A DNA stretch of 64,000 nucleotides from UBA10677 sp045532295 (GCA_045532295.1 JAZSFP010000016.1:10427-74426), one strand, 5' to 3'; positions 26,978 through 36,085 are shown, counted from the stretch's first letter. The notes: generated from the letters alone by a model not told the origin. Program-made: numbers and translations.

Positions 26978-28042
26978 TTAATCAGCGTATCTAACCGAAC
27001 GAATAAAGGTTCTGGTCGTGGTCGAGATATCGGTTGAATTGAACTCGATACCCATTTTATCTACTGCTTTCTTACCGGTGCGGAGTTGAACGGTTTGCCA
27101 ACTGTTCGCGTTAAGCGTAACGATTTGATAATTTCTTATCTCGTCCACTTCGTACCATATTCTTACCGTTCTTTGCTTAAAGCCTTCGTTAAAAATATCG
27201 AACGATACGCTATTGATTGCCGTAAGGTCAATTCTATCGAAAACTTCTTCGCTAAACACGAACGAGAAAGTTTGTTCTTCCACAGTAATTTCGTTATTTG
27301 CTTTTCCGTTAATACCGCTGTGAGCGAACTGCTCGAGAACGAGCGCGCAGTCAGCGTAGGATTTGTAAACGGTAGAAACGGTCGTGTTGCCTTCCCAAGT
27401 TACGAACTTAGTATCGTCGAAAGACGCGAAGGAAAGAATTTCACCGTACTTGAGTACTTTGTTAAATTTATTCTCTGCTCCGCTTACTGCTCTAAAGTTA
27501 TCAAGGTAAATATCAAGACCGTCGTTATGGACGCCCTCTTGATAGATAACGAGTATTGCTTTCTTAATTGCGGTTTCGTCGTCAAAATTAAGATAGAAAC
27601 GAGCCTCGGTATCCTCTTTCGCGTTCACTTTCGTCGTTTCCGAGCAAACGGTAGCGCCGTATCCGTCTACTAACGCTAACGAAAGCATAAGGTCTTTTTC
27701 GCTATAAACGTCAAGAGCAAAATAGTTGAGTTTCTCGATTTCTTCAATTTTCATACTTGCAACGTTAACGCTAAGCGTAGGATAGGAAGTTCCGTCCTTG
27801 TAGTCGTCGTCTTCAATAGTATAACGAAGACTGTACGCGCCCTTACCTATATGCTCTTTAGAGAAAGTCGTTTTACCGTAGTCACTATCAAGCGTTACGT
27901 ACTCAAGCGAAGAAACGTTTTCAAAGTCGATAAGCGTTTTGGTCGTTCTATTGTCGCCGTTTACAGTCTGTTCACTGCAACCCACCAAAGAGAGTATTAC
28001 GAGAGAGAGGATTATGCAAATAATAAGATTAAATCTTTTCAT
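26978..28042 (-). CDS. Exported lipoprotein, carbohydrate-binding-like
   Basis: 354 residues with lipobox LVGC (Cys22). Two similar sandwich-like halves are suggested by repeated patterns LIDFENVSSLEYVT...GKGAYSLRYTIE and ILSFASFDDTKFVTWEG. It has no visible catalytic residues. Its ATG overlaps the stop of the metallophosphoesterase gene, so the two are translationally coupled and probably act together. Confidence 0.75.
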   Translation of the reverse strand: MKRFNLIICIILSLVILSLVGCSEQTVNGDNRTTKTLIDFENVSSLEYVTLDSDYGKTTFSKEHIGKGAYSLRYTIEDDDYKDGTSYPTLSVNVASMKIEEIEKLNYFALDVYSEKDLMLSLALVDGYGATVCSETTKVNAKEDTEARFYLNFDDETAIKKAILVIYQEGVHNDGLDIYLDNFRAVSGAENKFNKVLKYGEILSFASFDDTKFVTWEGNTTVSTVYKSYADCALVLEQFAHSGINGKANNEITVEEQTFSFVFSEEVFDRIDLTAINSVSFDIFNEGFKQRTVRIWYEVDEIRNYQIVTLNANSWQTVQLRTGKKAVDKMGIEFNSTDISTTTRTFIRSVRYAD

Positions 28043-29832
28043 TACGCGTTACCTCCCGGAATAGTGAACTCGTAGTAAAGCGAATCTTCGGGTAAACTTA
28101 CGCTTGCATACATATTCTTCGCGTAAACTTCAAGCGAATAGGTTTTGCCAGCCTCAAGAGTTGTGTGCGCAATAGTAAACTCTCTAAAGTACTGTTTAGG
28201 CACCATATAGTACTTGGAAGTCATAACCTGATTGATTACCGCCTCAACCGAGTTAACGCCTTTTTCTTTAAGAATAATGTGATAATTCTCAATACCAACG
28301 GCGTCGTGCGCTTGCTTAAATCTAAAGTCAACGGTGTAAAGTTCTTCCTCGCTATCCTCTTTCGTTACGGTAGCGGTGAAGTTCTCAATCGTTTCTTCGT
28401 CAAAGTAAGGTCTCTCTTCAGACGAATATACTCTGTCGGTAGAATAAAGCCAAGTGCTTGGATCAGTAACGTCTTCTACGTAGTAGATAAGTTGCTCGTT
28501 AGTCTTTCCGTCACCGTGTTGATTATAGAAACTGCTAAGATTAACGTCGTAAGGCATAATGCGAACGCGGTTTTCTTTATCAACCTCAATGATATACATA
28601 TTAGATACGACACCGGTGTTGCTTGCGTTACCACCGGACCATGACGTGTGAGATGCTATCCAGTATTTATAAGCCCCTACTAAATCCTCAGTCGTCCAAG
28701 AGTAGTTAGCGGCGGTATCGCGCGCAGTTTCAAGATAGGTGCGGTTTTTTACCATATGGTTTAGATGATGGTCGTTCTCAGTAATCCAGTTGTATGCGTT
28801 AGGAGTAAGTCCACCGATAGACGCTGAAGTGGGATGAGCAAGACCTTGTCTTTCGTAAGTAAGTACGGTGTTGAGCATATATTCTTTTTGCTCTTCAAAG
28901 GTATCAAACTGAGAAAGCGCCTCTCTTATGTCGTCAAGTTCGTAGTCTCTAATCACGCCCGTACAACCCGCCGACTGATAGTTCATCGCGCCGGTGTTAA
29001 GGTGAGTGCAATAGTCTTGAGTAATCGCCATTGCGTGAGTAACGTTACTATGCGTATGCGACGAGAACTGGAGTATTTGAGGATAATTTGGCAAAATATC
29101 GTCATAAGGCGGTACGCCGTTATCGAAGGTAGTATTGAGAGAGCCCATTACCGTGCCTTTAACGGGGTGATGGTAGAAAGAGAAGATAGGCTTACTGGGA
29201 TCGTCCGCTACCGCCGCATCAAACTGCGCTTCTACCCACTCGTTGCCGTAGCCCTCGGGATAGGACATATCACGGAGGTTGGACGCAATAATGAAGTGGA
29301 AACCGTTAATGTTAAGGTGCGTACAAGCCTCGTTGCCCGTATACGCGGTAATGTAGTCTACGCACTCGTGATGTTTTCCAAGGTCTTGGAAGTAAATCGC
29401 CTCGTGACCTGCAAAGGACGCTACGATAGAGGTTTCGGAATAATCCATTTGAGCGTGGATTGCCTCCATAAGTCTTTCGTACTCCGTCTCTAAACCTCTT
29501 TCGCAAAGGTCACCGTTAAGAATAATGGTATCAACGCGGTCGTACTCTTGCGTTTTTGCATACTCGTACGCGCCTCTTATTGCCTTTGCAATTCTGGGAG
29601 CGGAATAAGTTTCACCTTCGTAAACGTGAACGTCGGAGCCTGCAACGAAACGAAGAATAGGAGTGAACTCGCTACCGTCGAGCCATCTCGCTGTAACTTT
29701 GCTCTCTTGTTTTTCCGTGTACTTATTACCGTTGTCGCCACCTACGATAGAGTTATTCGCAGGAGTACAAGCAAACACAGCAAAGGCGAGCATTAAGGTA
29801 AGTATAACGCTAATAATTCTTTTAATTTTCAT
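28042..29832 (-). CDS. Exported calcineurin-like metallophosphoesterase lipoprotein
   Basis: 596 residues with an exported N-terminus and a lipobox-like VFAC (Cys22). The metallophosphoesterase core shows GSDVH (Asp67, His69), LNGDL (Asp108), AGHE (His143), YHHPV and SSHTHSN, the five family motifs in order. The third motif is normally GNH; here the asparagine position is glycine, which may weaken or alter metal binding. A C-terminal fibronectin-like sandwich follows. It would act outside the cell on a phosphate ester of unknown identity. It is the only obvious enzyme in the operon. Confidence 0.85.
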   Translation of the reverse strand: MKIKRIISVILTLMLAFAVFACTPANNSIVGGDNGNKYTEKQESKVTARWLDGSEFTPILRFVAGSDVHVYEGETYSAPRIAKAIRGAYEYAKTQEYDRVDTIILNGDLCERGLETEYERLMEAIHAQMDYSETSIVASFAGHEAIYFQDLGKHHECVDYITAYTGNEACTHLNINGFHFIIASNLRDMSYPEGYGNEWVEAQFDAAVADDPSKPIFSFYHHPVKGTVMGSLNTTFDNGVPPYDDILPNYPQILQFSSHTHSNVTHAMAITQDYCTHLNTGAMNYQSAGCTGVIRDYELDDIREALSQFDTFEEQKEYMLNTVLTYERQGLAHPTSASIGGLTPNAYNWITENDHHLNHMVKNRTYLETARDTAANYSWTTEDLVGAYKYWIASHTSWSGGNASNTGVVSNMYIIEVDKENRVRIMPYDVNLSSFYNQHGDGKTNEQLIYYVEDVTDPSTWLYSTDRVYSSEERPYFDEETIENFTATVTKEDSEEELYTVDFRFKQAHDAVGIENYHIILKEKGVNSVEAVINQVMTSKYYMVPKQYFREFTIAHTTLEAGKTYSLEVYAKNMYASVSLPEDSLYYEFTIPGGNA

Positions 29833-29845
29833 TATATCTGCCCTC

Positions 29846-31090
29846 CTATGCTACCGTTACGGCGTATTCTTTAGATACGCTGTTACCGTTTACGTCGTAC
29901 GCGGTATAAACCACCGTGTAATCGCCCTTCTCGTTAAGTTTAACTTTACCGTTCTCAACGAGCAAGTATTTGTCACCAAACTTAACTTCTACTACTACGC
30001 TAAGCGCCGTTCCAAACCTATCGGTTGCAGTGGCGCGCGCAAGAAGGTTAATTTCCGTTCCCTGCTTTACTCTACTTCCCACCGTCCATTTTACGCTAAG
30101 AGTGGGCGCGATTGCTTTTCTATATCTATTATAAAGATTAAGCATATCGTCGTACCTATCGTTAGCCTCTCTTTCGCTCGCGGTAAGTTTGGTTTGGAAA
30201 AGTCCGTAAACTTGTTTGATTATTCTTTCGTTCTCAATAAGTTTTGCGTCGTCCCAAGTGGAAGTATCGCCAAAGGCGTCTACTTGGTCTGCAAGGTTCT
30301 TACTTACCGTTTGAACTTTCATATTGTCAAAGTCTACCGTAGCCGTACTGTTAACGCGAAGTTTGAGGTCGCCGAAAGTAAGTCTGCCTTTGTCGTCCTG
30401 CTCTCTATACTGCGCTCTAGTATCGAAGGCATCGTAGAGTTGGTTATCGTCTTCGTAATGAAGAATAAGAAGATCGTTTACGAAGAGGTCGTTCCAACCG
30501 TTATGGCGGAGGAAAGTGATATGGTAAGTTTGGTCGATTTCAAAATTACTCTCGTAGAAGTTGAAATCCCAAAAACGCCACTCGCAAGTATCAGTCGTAA
30601 CGTCGCTGGTGTAAATTCTACGGTACTCACACGCTTTTTCGTTAGACGCAGAATTAATCGCATAGTGCCAACCTTGACCGGGGTCGCCTTGGAGGAGGTG
30701 AATACGGAATTCGTAGCCTTTACCACTCTCTTGCATTGCGTAGCGAATTGCTACCGAGCCATCGCCAGCGCGTCTCGTCATATCGAACTCGAGAACGTAG
30801 TCGTCGCTATAAACGGTAGGAAGGGTTACTTCGGTAGGACGGTCAGTCATAGAACTCGTATCGGTATCAACGTTGTCGATACGGAGCGCGCCGTCTACGA
30901 TAGAAACGCTACTTGACGCGTTGAACTTTTCTACGCTGAAATGCTTGCTAAGTTCCGTTGCGTTGTCAAAATTGAACGACCAGAATATTCCGTCCTCGGC
31001 GTTTGCGAGGGGGTTTATTTGGAAAGAAGTCATAAGACAGGTCGCAAGAAGGATTACGCTTGCAATAAGGATAGTTATTTTATTTTTCAT
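29846..31090 (-). CDS. Secreted LamG/concanavalin-like protein with Ig-like C-terminus
   Basis: 414 residues: a signal peptide (about 1-31, cleavage near ANA), a lectin-like jelly roll (about 35-260; e.g. YVLEFDMTRRAGDGSVAIRY), a short helical region (about 265-325) and a C-terminal Ig/PKD-like domain (about 330-414, NEKGDYTVVYTAYDVNGNSV). It has no anchor, so it may be released or held by partners. It starts 3 nt after the first gene of the operon. Confidence 0.75.
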   Translation of the reverse strand: MKNKITILIASVILLATCLMTSFQINPLANAEDGIFWSFNFDNATELSKHFSVEKFNASSSVSIVDGALRIDNVDTDTSSMTDRPTEVTLPTVYSDDYVLEFDMTRRAGDGSVAIRYAMQESGKGYEFRIHLLQGDPGQGWHYAINSASNEKACEYRRIYTSDVTTDTCEWRFWDFNFYESNFEIDQTYHITFLRHNGWNDLFVNDLLILHYEDDNQLYDAFDTRAQYREQDDKGRLTFGDLKLRVNSTATVDFDNMKVQTVSKNLADQVDAFGDTSTWDDAKLIENERIIKQVYGLFQTKLTASEREANDRYDDMLNLYNRYRKAIAPTLSVKWTVGSRVKQGTEINLLARATATDRFGTALSVVVEVKFGDKYLLVENGKVKLNEKGDYTVVYTAYDVNGNSVSKEYAVTVA

Positions 31091-31093
31091 TTA

Positions 31094-33142
31094 TTACTGT
31101 CCTCCTTTCTTTTTGTTTGCTAAGATGAATAATACCACTCCGCCTGCGATAATAAGCACGCTTAATGTTACGCCTATTACGATGAACGGGGTCAATCCAT
31201 TATCCCCTGCCGTGATTTGCGTTTTAGGTGCAACGGTAAGTTTAATCTCTTTAACCGTTTCGTTATCGTGGCCATCGGTTGCGGTATAAACGAGTTTGTA
31301 ATCGCCTGCCTCGGTGGGAGTATATATTCCGCCGTTAAGCGTTGCTACGAGGTTTTCACCCTTGTACACTTGGCAAATATAACTTACGGCATCGTCGTAG
31401 TTGTCGCCTATAAAATAGGGAGCAAGGTTGAAGTCGTCACCAAGCGTTATTACGGGGTTATTGTCCTTCATAACGAGAACGGGAGCCTCGGTATCGGTAA
31501 TTACGAACTCACGAATATAGAAAGCCTGATGACCGAACTCGTCAGTTACTATGTATTCAGCAACGTAAGTACCAAGCACGTTATACGGAAGAGCGATTAC
31601 GTTAAGAGAGTGCGTCTTTCCGTCGGGGGTTGATACGCGCGTTTTAACGTTGTAATCTCTGCCGTCGTAGTTTGTAATTTGAATATCAGTAGGATAAATG
31701 TAGGGATTTTGAGTGCTATTTAAGATTGCGCTAATATCAAACACGTTGCGTTTTTGCATAGTGTCGGAGGGCGCAAGAGTAAGTTTGTTTTTACTCCTAA
31801 TTTGAATTTCGTACTGCATTTCCTCGCCTACGTTGCCCTCGCTATCTTCTTCGCCAGGTACGGTAATATAAAGCGTGCCGATTTTTTCAGGCGTTATTTT
31901 ATATCCGTCCGCCTTAGTAATCGTTTTAGTTTCACTCTTGTTGCCGAATTTATCTATAATATAATAGGAAAGGTCCTCGTCGTACTCGCCTTCGCCCTCG
32001 AAGAAGTCGTACGATTTAAGCGAAAGAGCGTTCTCTTCCTTTTCGTAAACCATACTATTAATATATCCTACTGCGCCTTGAGTATCGGTAAGCACGTAGT
32101 TGCCGTTACCGTCGTTAGTTCCTACTACGCTTTGTCCGTTAATTGAATAAAGGAGCATTTTTGCGTATCTCGTACGAGCAGGATATACTACTTCGTTGTC
32201 TGTGTTTTCGTTAAGCGTTACGGAGTAATCGTTGGGAATAACGGTAGTGAACTTAACGGATACGGAGTAATTTTGAATTTCATTTTTCTTAATTTCGTTA
32301 CCGCTACCTACGTGGCTTGGGTCGGAAAGGTTAAGAATTACTCTCTTTTCAAGCACTACTGAAGACCCTGCCTTCGCAAGACCGTAGCCAAAGACTTCGC
32401 CCGTTGCGGGGTCAAACTCAATTTTCGTGGGAATACCGCCCACGCCAAACTGAGCGTGCGTTTCATCAGTTCCTATCGTACTGTTTGCGTACGCCATAAA
32501 AGACGAACCGATAAGTTGCGTAGTATAGTTACTGGAAAGTCTATTCACGTTAGCCTGAATATTGTCAGCCCAACTGTCCCTATACTTAATACCTTTCGCC
32601 TCTACCATATCCCTTGTTTTTACCGCTGCTATGGGCGTACAACGGTTGTACTTCGTTCCGCTTATAATATTAATAACGAACTCTTTACCTGCCGTCTTGT
32701 CCGCAATGGTAATATCAAGTTGCTTTACGTCAGCAAAGGGATTAATTTTAAGGTTGTCGTAATTAACGCCGTTGCCTACGGAGTCGCCGTTACTTTCATA
32801 TCTAAAGGTTTCGTCGGTAAGCACACGGAATTCCATAGAGAATTTACCACGCATATTCTTTGCAAAAGTAAACCCACTACCGTTAGCGGCAGAACCCGTC
32901 TTGGTGCTTTCAATAAGCAAACCACTCTTGCCTACGTCCATACCCTCGATGCCCTCGCCCTCAGCAGTAGCGTTTTCAGTAAGACTTACGTTCGTAGTCT
33001 TTCCGATTAAACTCTTTTGCGTAACTACCGCGGTGTCCGCCTCTGCTACGCTCGTAGGCATAGCAAAAACGACACTACTAACAAGTAACGCAACAAAACA
33101 TAATCCGACAATGAGAGTTCTTAAAAAAGTCTTCGTTCTCAT
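31094..33142 (-). CDS. Exported membrane-anchored protein with the shared surface module and Ig-like domains
   Basis: 682 residues: a signal peptide (about 1-35), one copy of the module also found twice in the 1156-residue protein (about 55-345, ending RYAKMLLYSINGQ), Ig/DUF5011-like repeats (about 370-640) and a C-terminal membrane helix (TPFIVIGVTLSVLIIAGGVV) with a lysine tail. The gene is preceded by AAAGGAGG and is the first of the operon, behind a consensus promoter and a roughly 170-nt leader with repeats. Confidence 0.82.
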   Translation of the reverse strand: MRTKTFLRTLIVGLCFVALLVSSVVFAMPTSVAEADTAVVTQKSLIGKTTNVSLTENATAEGEGIEGMDVGKSGLLIESTKTGSAANGSGFTFAKNMRGKFSMEFRVLTDETFRYESNGDSVGNGVNYDNLKINPFADVKQLDITIADKTAGKEFVINIISGTKYNRCTPIAAVKTRDMVEAKGIKYRDSWADNIQANVNRLSSNYTTQLIGSSFMAYANSTIGTDETHAQFGVGGIPTKIEFDPATGEVFGYGLAKAGSSVVLEKRVILNLSDPSHVGSGNEIKKNEIQNYSVSVKFTTVIPNDYSVTLNENTDNEVVYPARTRYAKMLLYSINGQSVVGTNDGNGNYVLTDTQGAVGYINSMVYEKEENALSLKSYDFFEGEGEYDEDLSYYIIDKFGNKSETKTITKADGYKITPEKIGTLYITVPGEEDSEGNVGEEMQYEIQIRSKNKLTLAPSDTMQKRNVFDISAILNSTQNPYIYPTDIQITNYDGRDYNVKTRVSTPDGKTHSLNVIALPYNVLGTYVAEYIVTDEFGHQAFYIREFVITDTEAPVLVMKDNNPVITLGDDFNLAPYFIGDNYDDAVSYICQVYKGENLVATLNGGIYTPTEAGDYKLVYTATDGHDNETVKEIKLTVAPKTQITAGDNGLTPFIVIGVTLSVLIIAGGVVLFILANKKKGGQ

Positions 33143-33235
33143 ATATCCTCCTTTCTCGTACAGATTTTCGGTTTTTACCTTTATATTTAATTAGGATTAC
33201 GGCTCACTTATTATTATTCGCTCGCCCTTTTCCTT

Positions 33236-33265
33236 TTATAAATATCACTATTATAAATATCACTA
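33236..33265. repeat. Two tandem 15-bp repeats in the exported-operon leader
   Basis: TTATAAATATCACTA occurs twice back to back. Next to it, TTTTTTCAC (33266-33274) is inverted as GTGAAAAAA (33289-33297), and a further GTGAAAAAA begins at 33371. The repeats lie between the operon promoter and its first ATG and may be a regulator-binding or RNA-stability element. Confidence 0.6.
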
Positions 33266-33323
33266 TTTTTTCACTGTTATTTTCTTTTGTGAAAAAAATA
33301 AATAAACAAAATTATATACGAGT

Positions 33324-33352
33324 ATTATAACACACGAAAAGGTAAAATGCAA
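33324..33352 (-). promoter_or_regulatory. Promoter of the seven-gene exported-protein operon
   Basis: On the minus strand TTGCAT and TATAAT are separated by 17 bp. The next gene upstream (prs) ends in a terminator, so this is the operon's own promoter. Confidence 0.75.
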
Positions 33353-33451
33353 GCGAATTTATTGAATAAAGTGAAAAAAAATTATCTATATTGTAAATAT
33401 AGAATTGCGAAATTCTTTCGCTAAAACTCTATTTTTATAAGCAAAAGTAAC

Positions 33452-33488
33452 GAAAAAACAAGAACGGTATAATTTTTTACCGTTCTTG
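33452..33488 (-). terminator. Terminator after prs
   Basis: CAAGAACGGTA (33459-33469) pairs with TACCGTTCTTG (33478-33488); on the minus strand the hairpin is followed by TTTTTTCG. Confidence 0.85.
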
Positions 33489-33519
33489 CCGTTTCGTTTA
33501 TTTTGTTTTGCAGTAAAAA

Positions 33520-34479
33520 TTATTCGTAAAGACGAGACAAAGGAAGTTCCGCAAAAATACTCTCGATTGCTCTTGCAAAAATGGGAGCAACGCTAATTTC
33601 TTCGAACTTGTCGATATTCTTATCTTCGGGAAGGTCGATGGTATTGAGGTGATAAACCTTGCTAATTACGGAGTCTTGAAGTCTTTCGATTGCAGGACCA
33701 CTCATAACTGCGTGAGTGCAACATACGATAACGGATTTTGCTCCACCTACTTCAACGAGCGCTCTTGCGCCTTGGGTAATCGTACCTGCGGTATCAATCA
33801 TATCGTCCATCAAAAGACAGGTCTTACCTTTTACGTCGCCTACGATGTTCATAACTTCCATAACGTTAGCCTTGGGACGACGCTTGTCCACGATTGCAAG
33901 AGGAGTTTCAAGTTTGGTTGCGATAGAACGAGCGCGAGAAACCGAGCCTACGTCGGGGGATACTACGATAAGGTCTTCCTGCTTTGCGAAATCCATATCT
34001 TTAATGTAGTTACAAAGCACGCTTGCGCCAAGAAGGTTATCTACGGGAATATCGAAGAAACCTTGGATTTGGGGAGCGTGAAGGTCCATAGTAAGTACTC
34101 TATCTGCGCCTGCAGCGGTCAAAAGGTCTGCTACGAGTTTTGCAGTAATGGGATCACGAGCGCGAGCCTTTCTGTCTTGACGAGCATAACCAAAGTAAGG
34201 TATTACTGCAGTAATTCTTCCTGCAGACGCCCTACGCATTGCGTCAATCATAACCAAAAGTTCAACGAGGTTGTCGTTTACGGGGGTGGAAGTAGACTGA
34301 ATCAAGAATACGTCGCATCCACGAACGGTTTCGTCGATCTGTACGCTGGTTTCGCCGTCACTGAACTTGCCTACCTTGATTTTTCCAAGGTGCATCTTGA
34401 GTTCGTCTGCAATCTGTTGCGCAAGACGGGGCGAACCGTTACCTGCAAAAAGTTTGATTTTGTTACCGTGTGCTATCAT
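33520..34479 (-). CDS. prs: Ribose-phosphate pyrophosphokinase
   Basis: A 319-residue PRPP synthase converting ribose 5-phosphate and ATP to PRPP for nucleotide, histidine and tryptophan synthesis. Motifs include GKFSDGETSVQI, the catalytic flexible loop YFGYARQDRKARARDPI, the MDLHAPQIQGFFDIP region and the PRPP-binding LLMDDMIDTAGTI. It has GGAGG before the ATG. It lies downstream of a GlmU-like gene, the order common in Bacillota (gcaD-prs). Confidence 0.97.
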   Translation of the reverse strand: MIAHGNKIKLFAGNGSPRLAQQIADELKMHLGKIKVGKFSDGETSVQIDETVRGCDVFLIQSTSTPVNDNLVELLVMIDAMRRASAGRITAVIPYFGYARQDRKARARDPITAKLVADLLTAAGADRVLTMDLHAPQIQGFFDIPVDNLLGASVLCNYIKDMDFAKQEDLIVVSPDVGSVSRARSIATKLETPLAIVDKRRPKANVMEVMNIVGDVKGKTCLLMDDMIDTAGTITQGARALVEVGGAKSVIVCCTHAVMSGPAIERLQDSVISKVYHLNTIDLPEDKNIDKFEEISVAPIFARAIESIFAELPLSRLYE

Positions 34480-34520
34480 TTTTTTGCCTCCAAATAAAAT
34501 GTTCGTTGTATTTTTGCCGA

Positions 34521-35525
34521 TCAGTTATCGGACTTGTTGCTTTGTTGATTTTGACGCGCTCTCGCTATCGCCGTGTGCTTGGGAGGTACGCTTTCGCTTA
34601 TCGTCGACCCTGACGCTACGAACGAGCCTTCGCCTATTTTTACCGAAGGAAGAATTACGCAGTTTGCGCCTACTACTACGCCTTTGCCCGTCTCAGCGTC
34701 CGTAATTACCGTTCCGCTACCCACTTTCGCGTTTGCTCCTACCTTGGAATTTTTCGCCGTTACGCGAGCCTCCAAAATCGCGCCCTCACCTATAATCGTA
34801 TCGTTTGACAAAACGCAGTAAGCGTCTACCTTCGCGCCCTTGCCAACGAAAGTTTTCGTAAGGCGTGAACTCTCGATAACCGCGCCCTCGTCCACGATAC
34901 AATCGCAAATAGCGTTATTATCGCCCAAAACCGCGCCTTTTTTAATCTTCGTTCTGCCCGTTATAATATTGCCGTAACCTATCGTAACGCCTTCGTCGAT
35001 TGCCACGTCGCATCCGATAACAGTACTTGCAATTTCCTTAAAGTGAACGCCCTTTTCCATATGGAATTCGAGTATTCTGTTTTTAAGGACGTCAGTAATG
35101 AGCCCTACTTGGCGGTAGTTAAACGCAGTTATAAAGTCCTCTTCGTCAAAGTAGAAGGTGTCGTTCGTGTACAGTTTGTCCGAACCAAGAACGTACGCGC
35201 AAGAAAGGACGTAGCCTCTGGTCATCTTCACTACCGTTCTTCCGCTGTTATGCGCCTCTTCTACTGCGGAAAGTACCGTTTTGCGAGTAATAAGCGGCGT
35301 GTCAGAAAAAAGCACGACGATATAGTCGTACCCTTCTTTGACGAAAGGTCTTACGAGAAGGGGGATTTCAACTTCTGCTTGATAGTCGGTAACGCTTACC
35401 TCAGTATCGCCCAACGAAAGCCTTACCCAGTCAAGCATACTCTTGCCGAGGATTTCAACGCTTGCGCTCTCTCCCATCCGCTCGTACGCCGTTTTTAATA
35501 TTAAACCGCAAAATTTCTTTCCCAT
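34521..35525 (-). CDS. Degenerate GlmU-like protein (left-handed beta-helix)
   Basis: 334 residues against about 455 for GlmU. The N-terminal part aligns with the nucleotidyltransferase domain in position, but the signature LAAGxGTRM is replaced by LILKTAYERM and the following catalytic lysine region by SASVEILG. FSDTPLIT remains. From about residue 165 a hexapeptide-repeat beta-helix follows (GVTIGYGN, GAVLGDNN, GEGAILEA), but the GlmU acetyltransferase KHxxYxGD and NYDG motifs are not visible. It probably lacks both GlmU activities. The gene occupies the glmU position next to prs. Its promoter leaves almost no leader. Confidence 0.8.
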   Translation of the reverse strand: MGKKFCGLILKTAYERMGESASVEILGKSMLDWVRLSLGDTEVSVTDYQAEVEIPLLVRPFVKEGYDYIVVLFSDTPLITRKTVLSAVEEAHNSGRTVVKMTRGYVLSCAYVLGSDKLYTNDTFYFDEEDFITAFNYRQVGLITDVLKNRILEFHMEKGVHFKEIASTVIGCDVAIDEGVTIGYGNIITGRTKIKKGAVLGDNNAICDCIVDEGAVIESSRLTKTFVGKGAKVDAYCVLSNDTIIGEGAILEARVTAKNSKVGANAKVGSGTVITDAETGKGVVVGANCVILPSVKIGEGSFVASGSTISESVPPKHTAIARARQNQQSNKSDN

Positions 35526-35533
35526 ACTTTTCT

Positions 35534-35563
35534 ATTATAAACACATTTGACGAATTTTGTCAA
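35534..35563 (-). promoter_or_regulatory. Promoter of the GlmU-like/prs unit, near-leaderless spacing
   Basis: On the minus strand TTGACA and TATAAT are 18 bp apart, and ATG 35525 begins 8 nt after the -10 box. No SD is present. Confidence 0.7.
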
Positions 35564-35587
35564 CCTTAATCGGACAAAATTTTACTT

Positions 35588-36085
35588 TTATTTATCTTCG
35601 CTTTCCACTATCGAGTTTTTCTCTTTCTTTTTCCGTTCGCGTACGGCTCTAAAAAACGAACTGATTTGCTCCGCGCACTCTTCTTCTCTCACTCCACCAA
35701 CTACTTCCGCTCTATGATTAAAGCGAGTATCGGTTGCAAGGTTCATAATGCTTCCGCAACAGCCGAAACGCTTATCGAACGCGCCGAAAACCACCTTGTC
35801 CACTCTCGAATTTACGATTGCACCCGCGCACATTACGCAAGGCTCTAAGGTCACGTAAAGAGTACAGCCCGAAAGGTTACGCCGTCCTAACTTTTTACCC
35901 GCTCGGCGAAGTACTAAAATTTCAGCGTGAGCGGTAGGATCGTAATCTTTTTCCCTGCGATTTCCCGATCTTGCTATAACCTTACCTTCGCACACTACTA
36001 AAGCGCCAACGGGGATATCACCCATCTTTGACGCTTTGTCCGCAAGTTTAATGCACTGTCCTATGTACTTTTCGTCTTCGCTCAT
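35588..36085 (-). CDS. tadA: tRNA-specific adenosine deaminase
   Basis: 165 residues. The zinc site is complete: HAE (His53, Glu55) and PCVMC (Cys83, Cys86). The enzyme converts A34 to inosine in tRNA-Arg(ACG); that tRNA is encoded in this window at 42482. The charged C-terminal tail (RERKKKEKN) is longer than usual. The start has GAGAGG upstream and lies 1 nt after the M14 peptidase gene. Confidence 0.95.
   Translation of the reverse strand: MSEDEKYIGQCIKLADKASKMGDIPVGALVVCEGKVIARSGNRREKDYDPTAHAEILVLRRAGKKLGRRNLSGCTLYVTLEPCVMCAGAIVNSRVDKVVFGAFDKRFGCCGSIMNLATDTRFNHRAEVVGGVREEECAEQISSFFRAVRERKKKEKNSIVESEDK

Noticed and set aside
21237..33142. Polysaccharide-utilisation locus or prophage
   Set aside because: No SusC/D, ABC transporter, glycoside hydrolase, integrase or structural phage gene is present in the operon.
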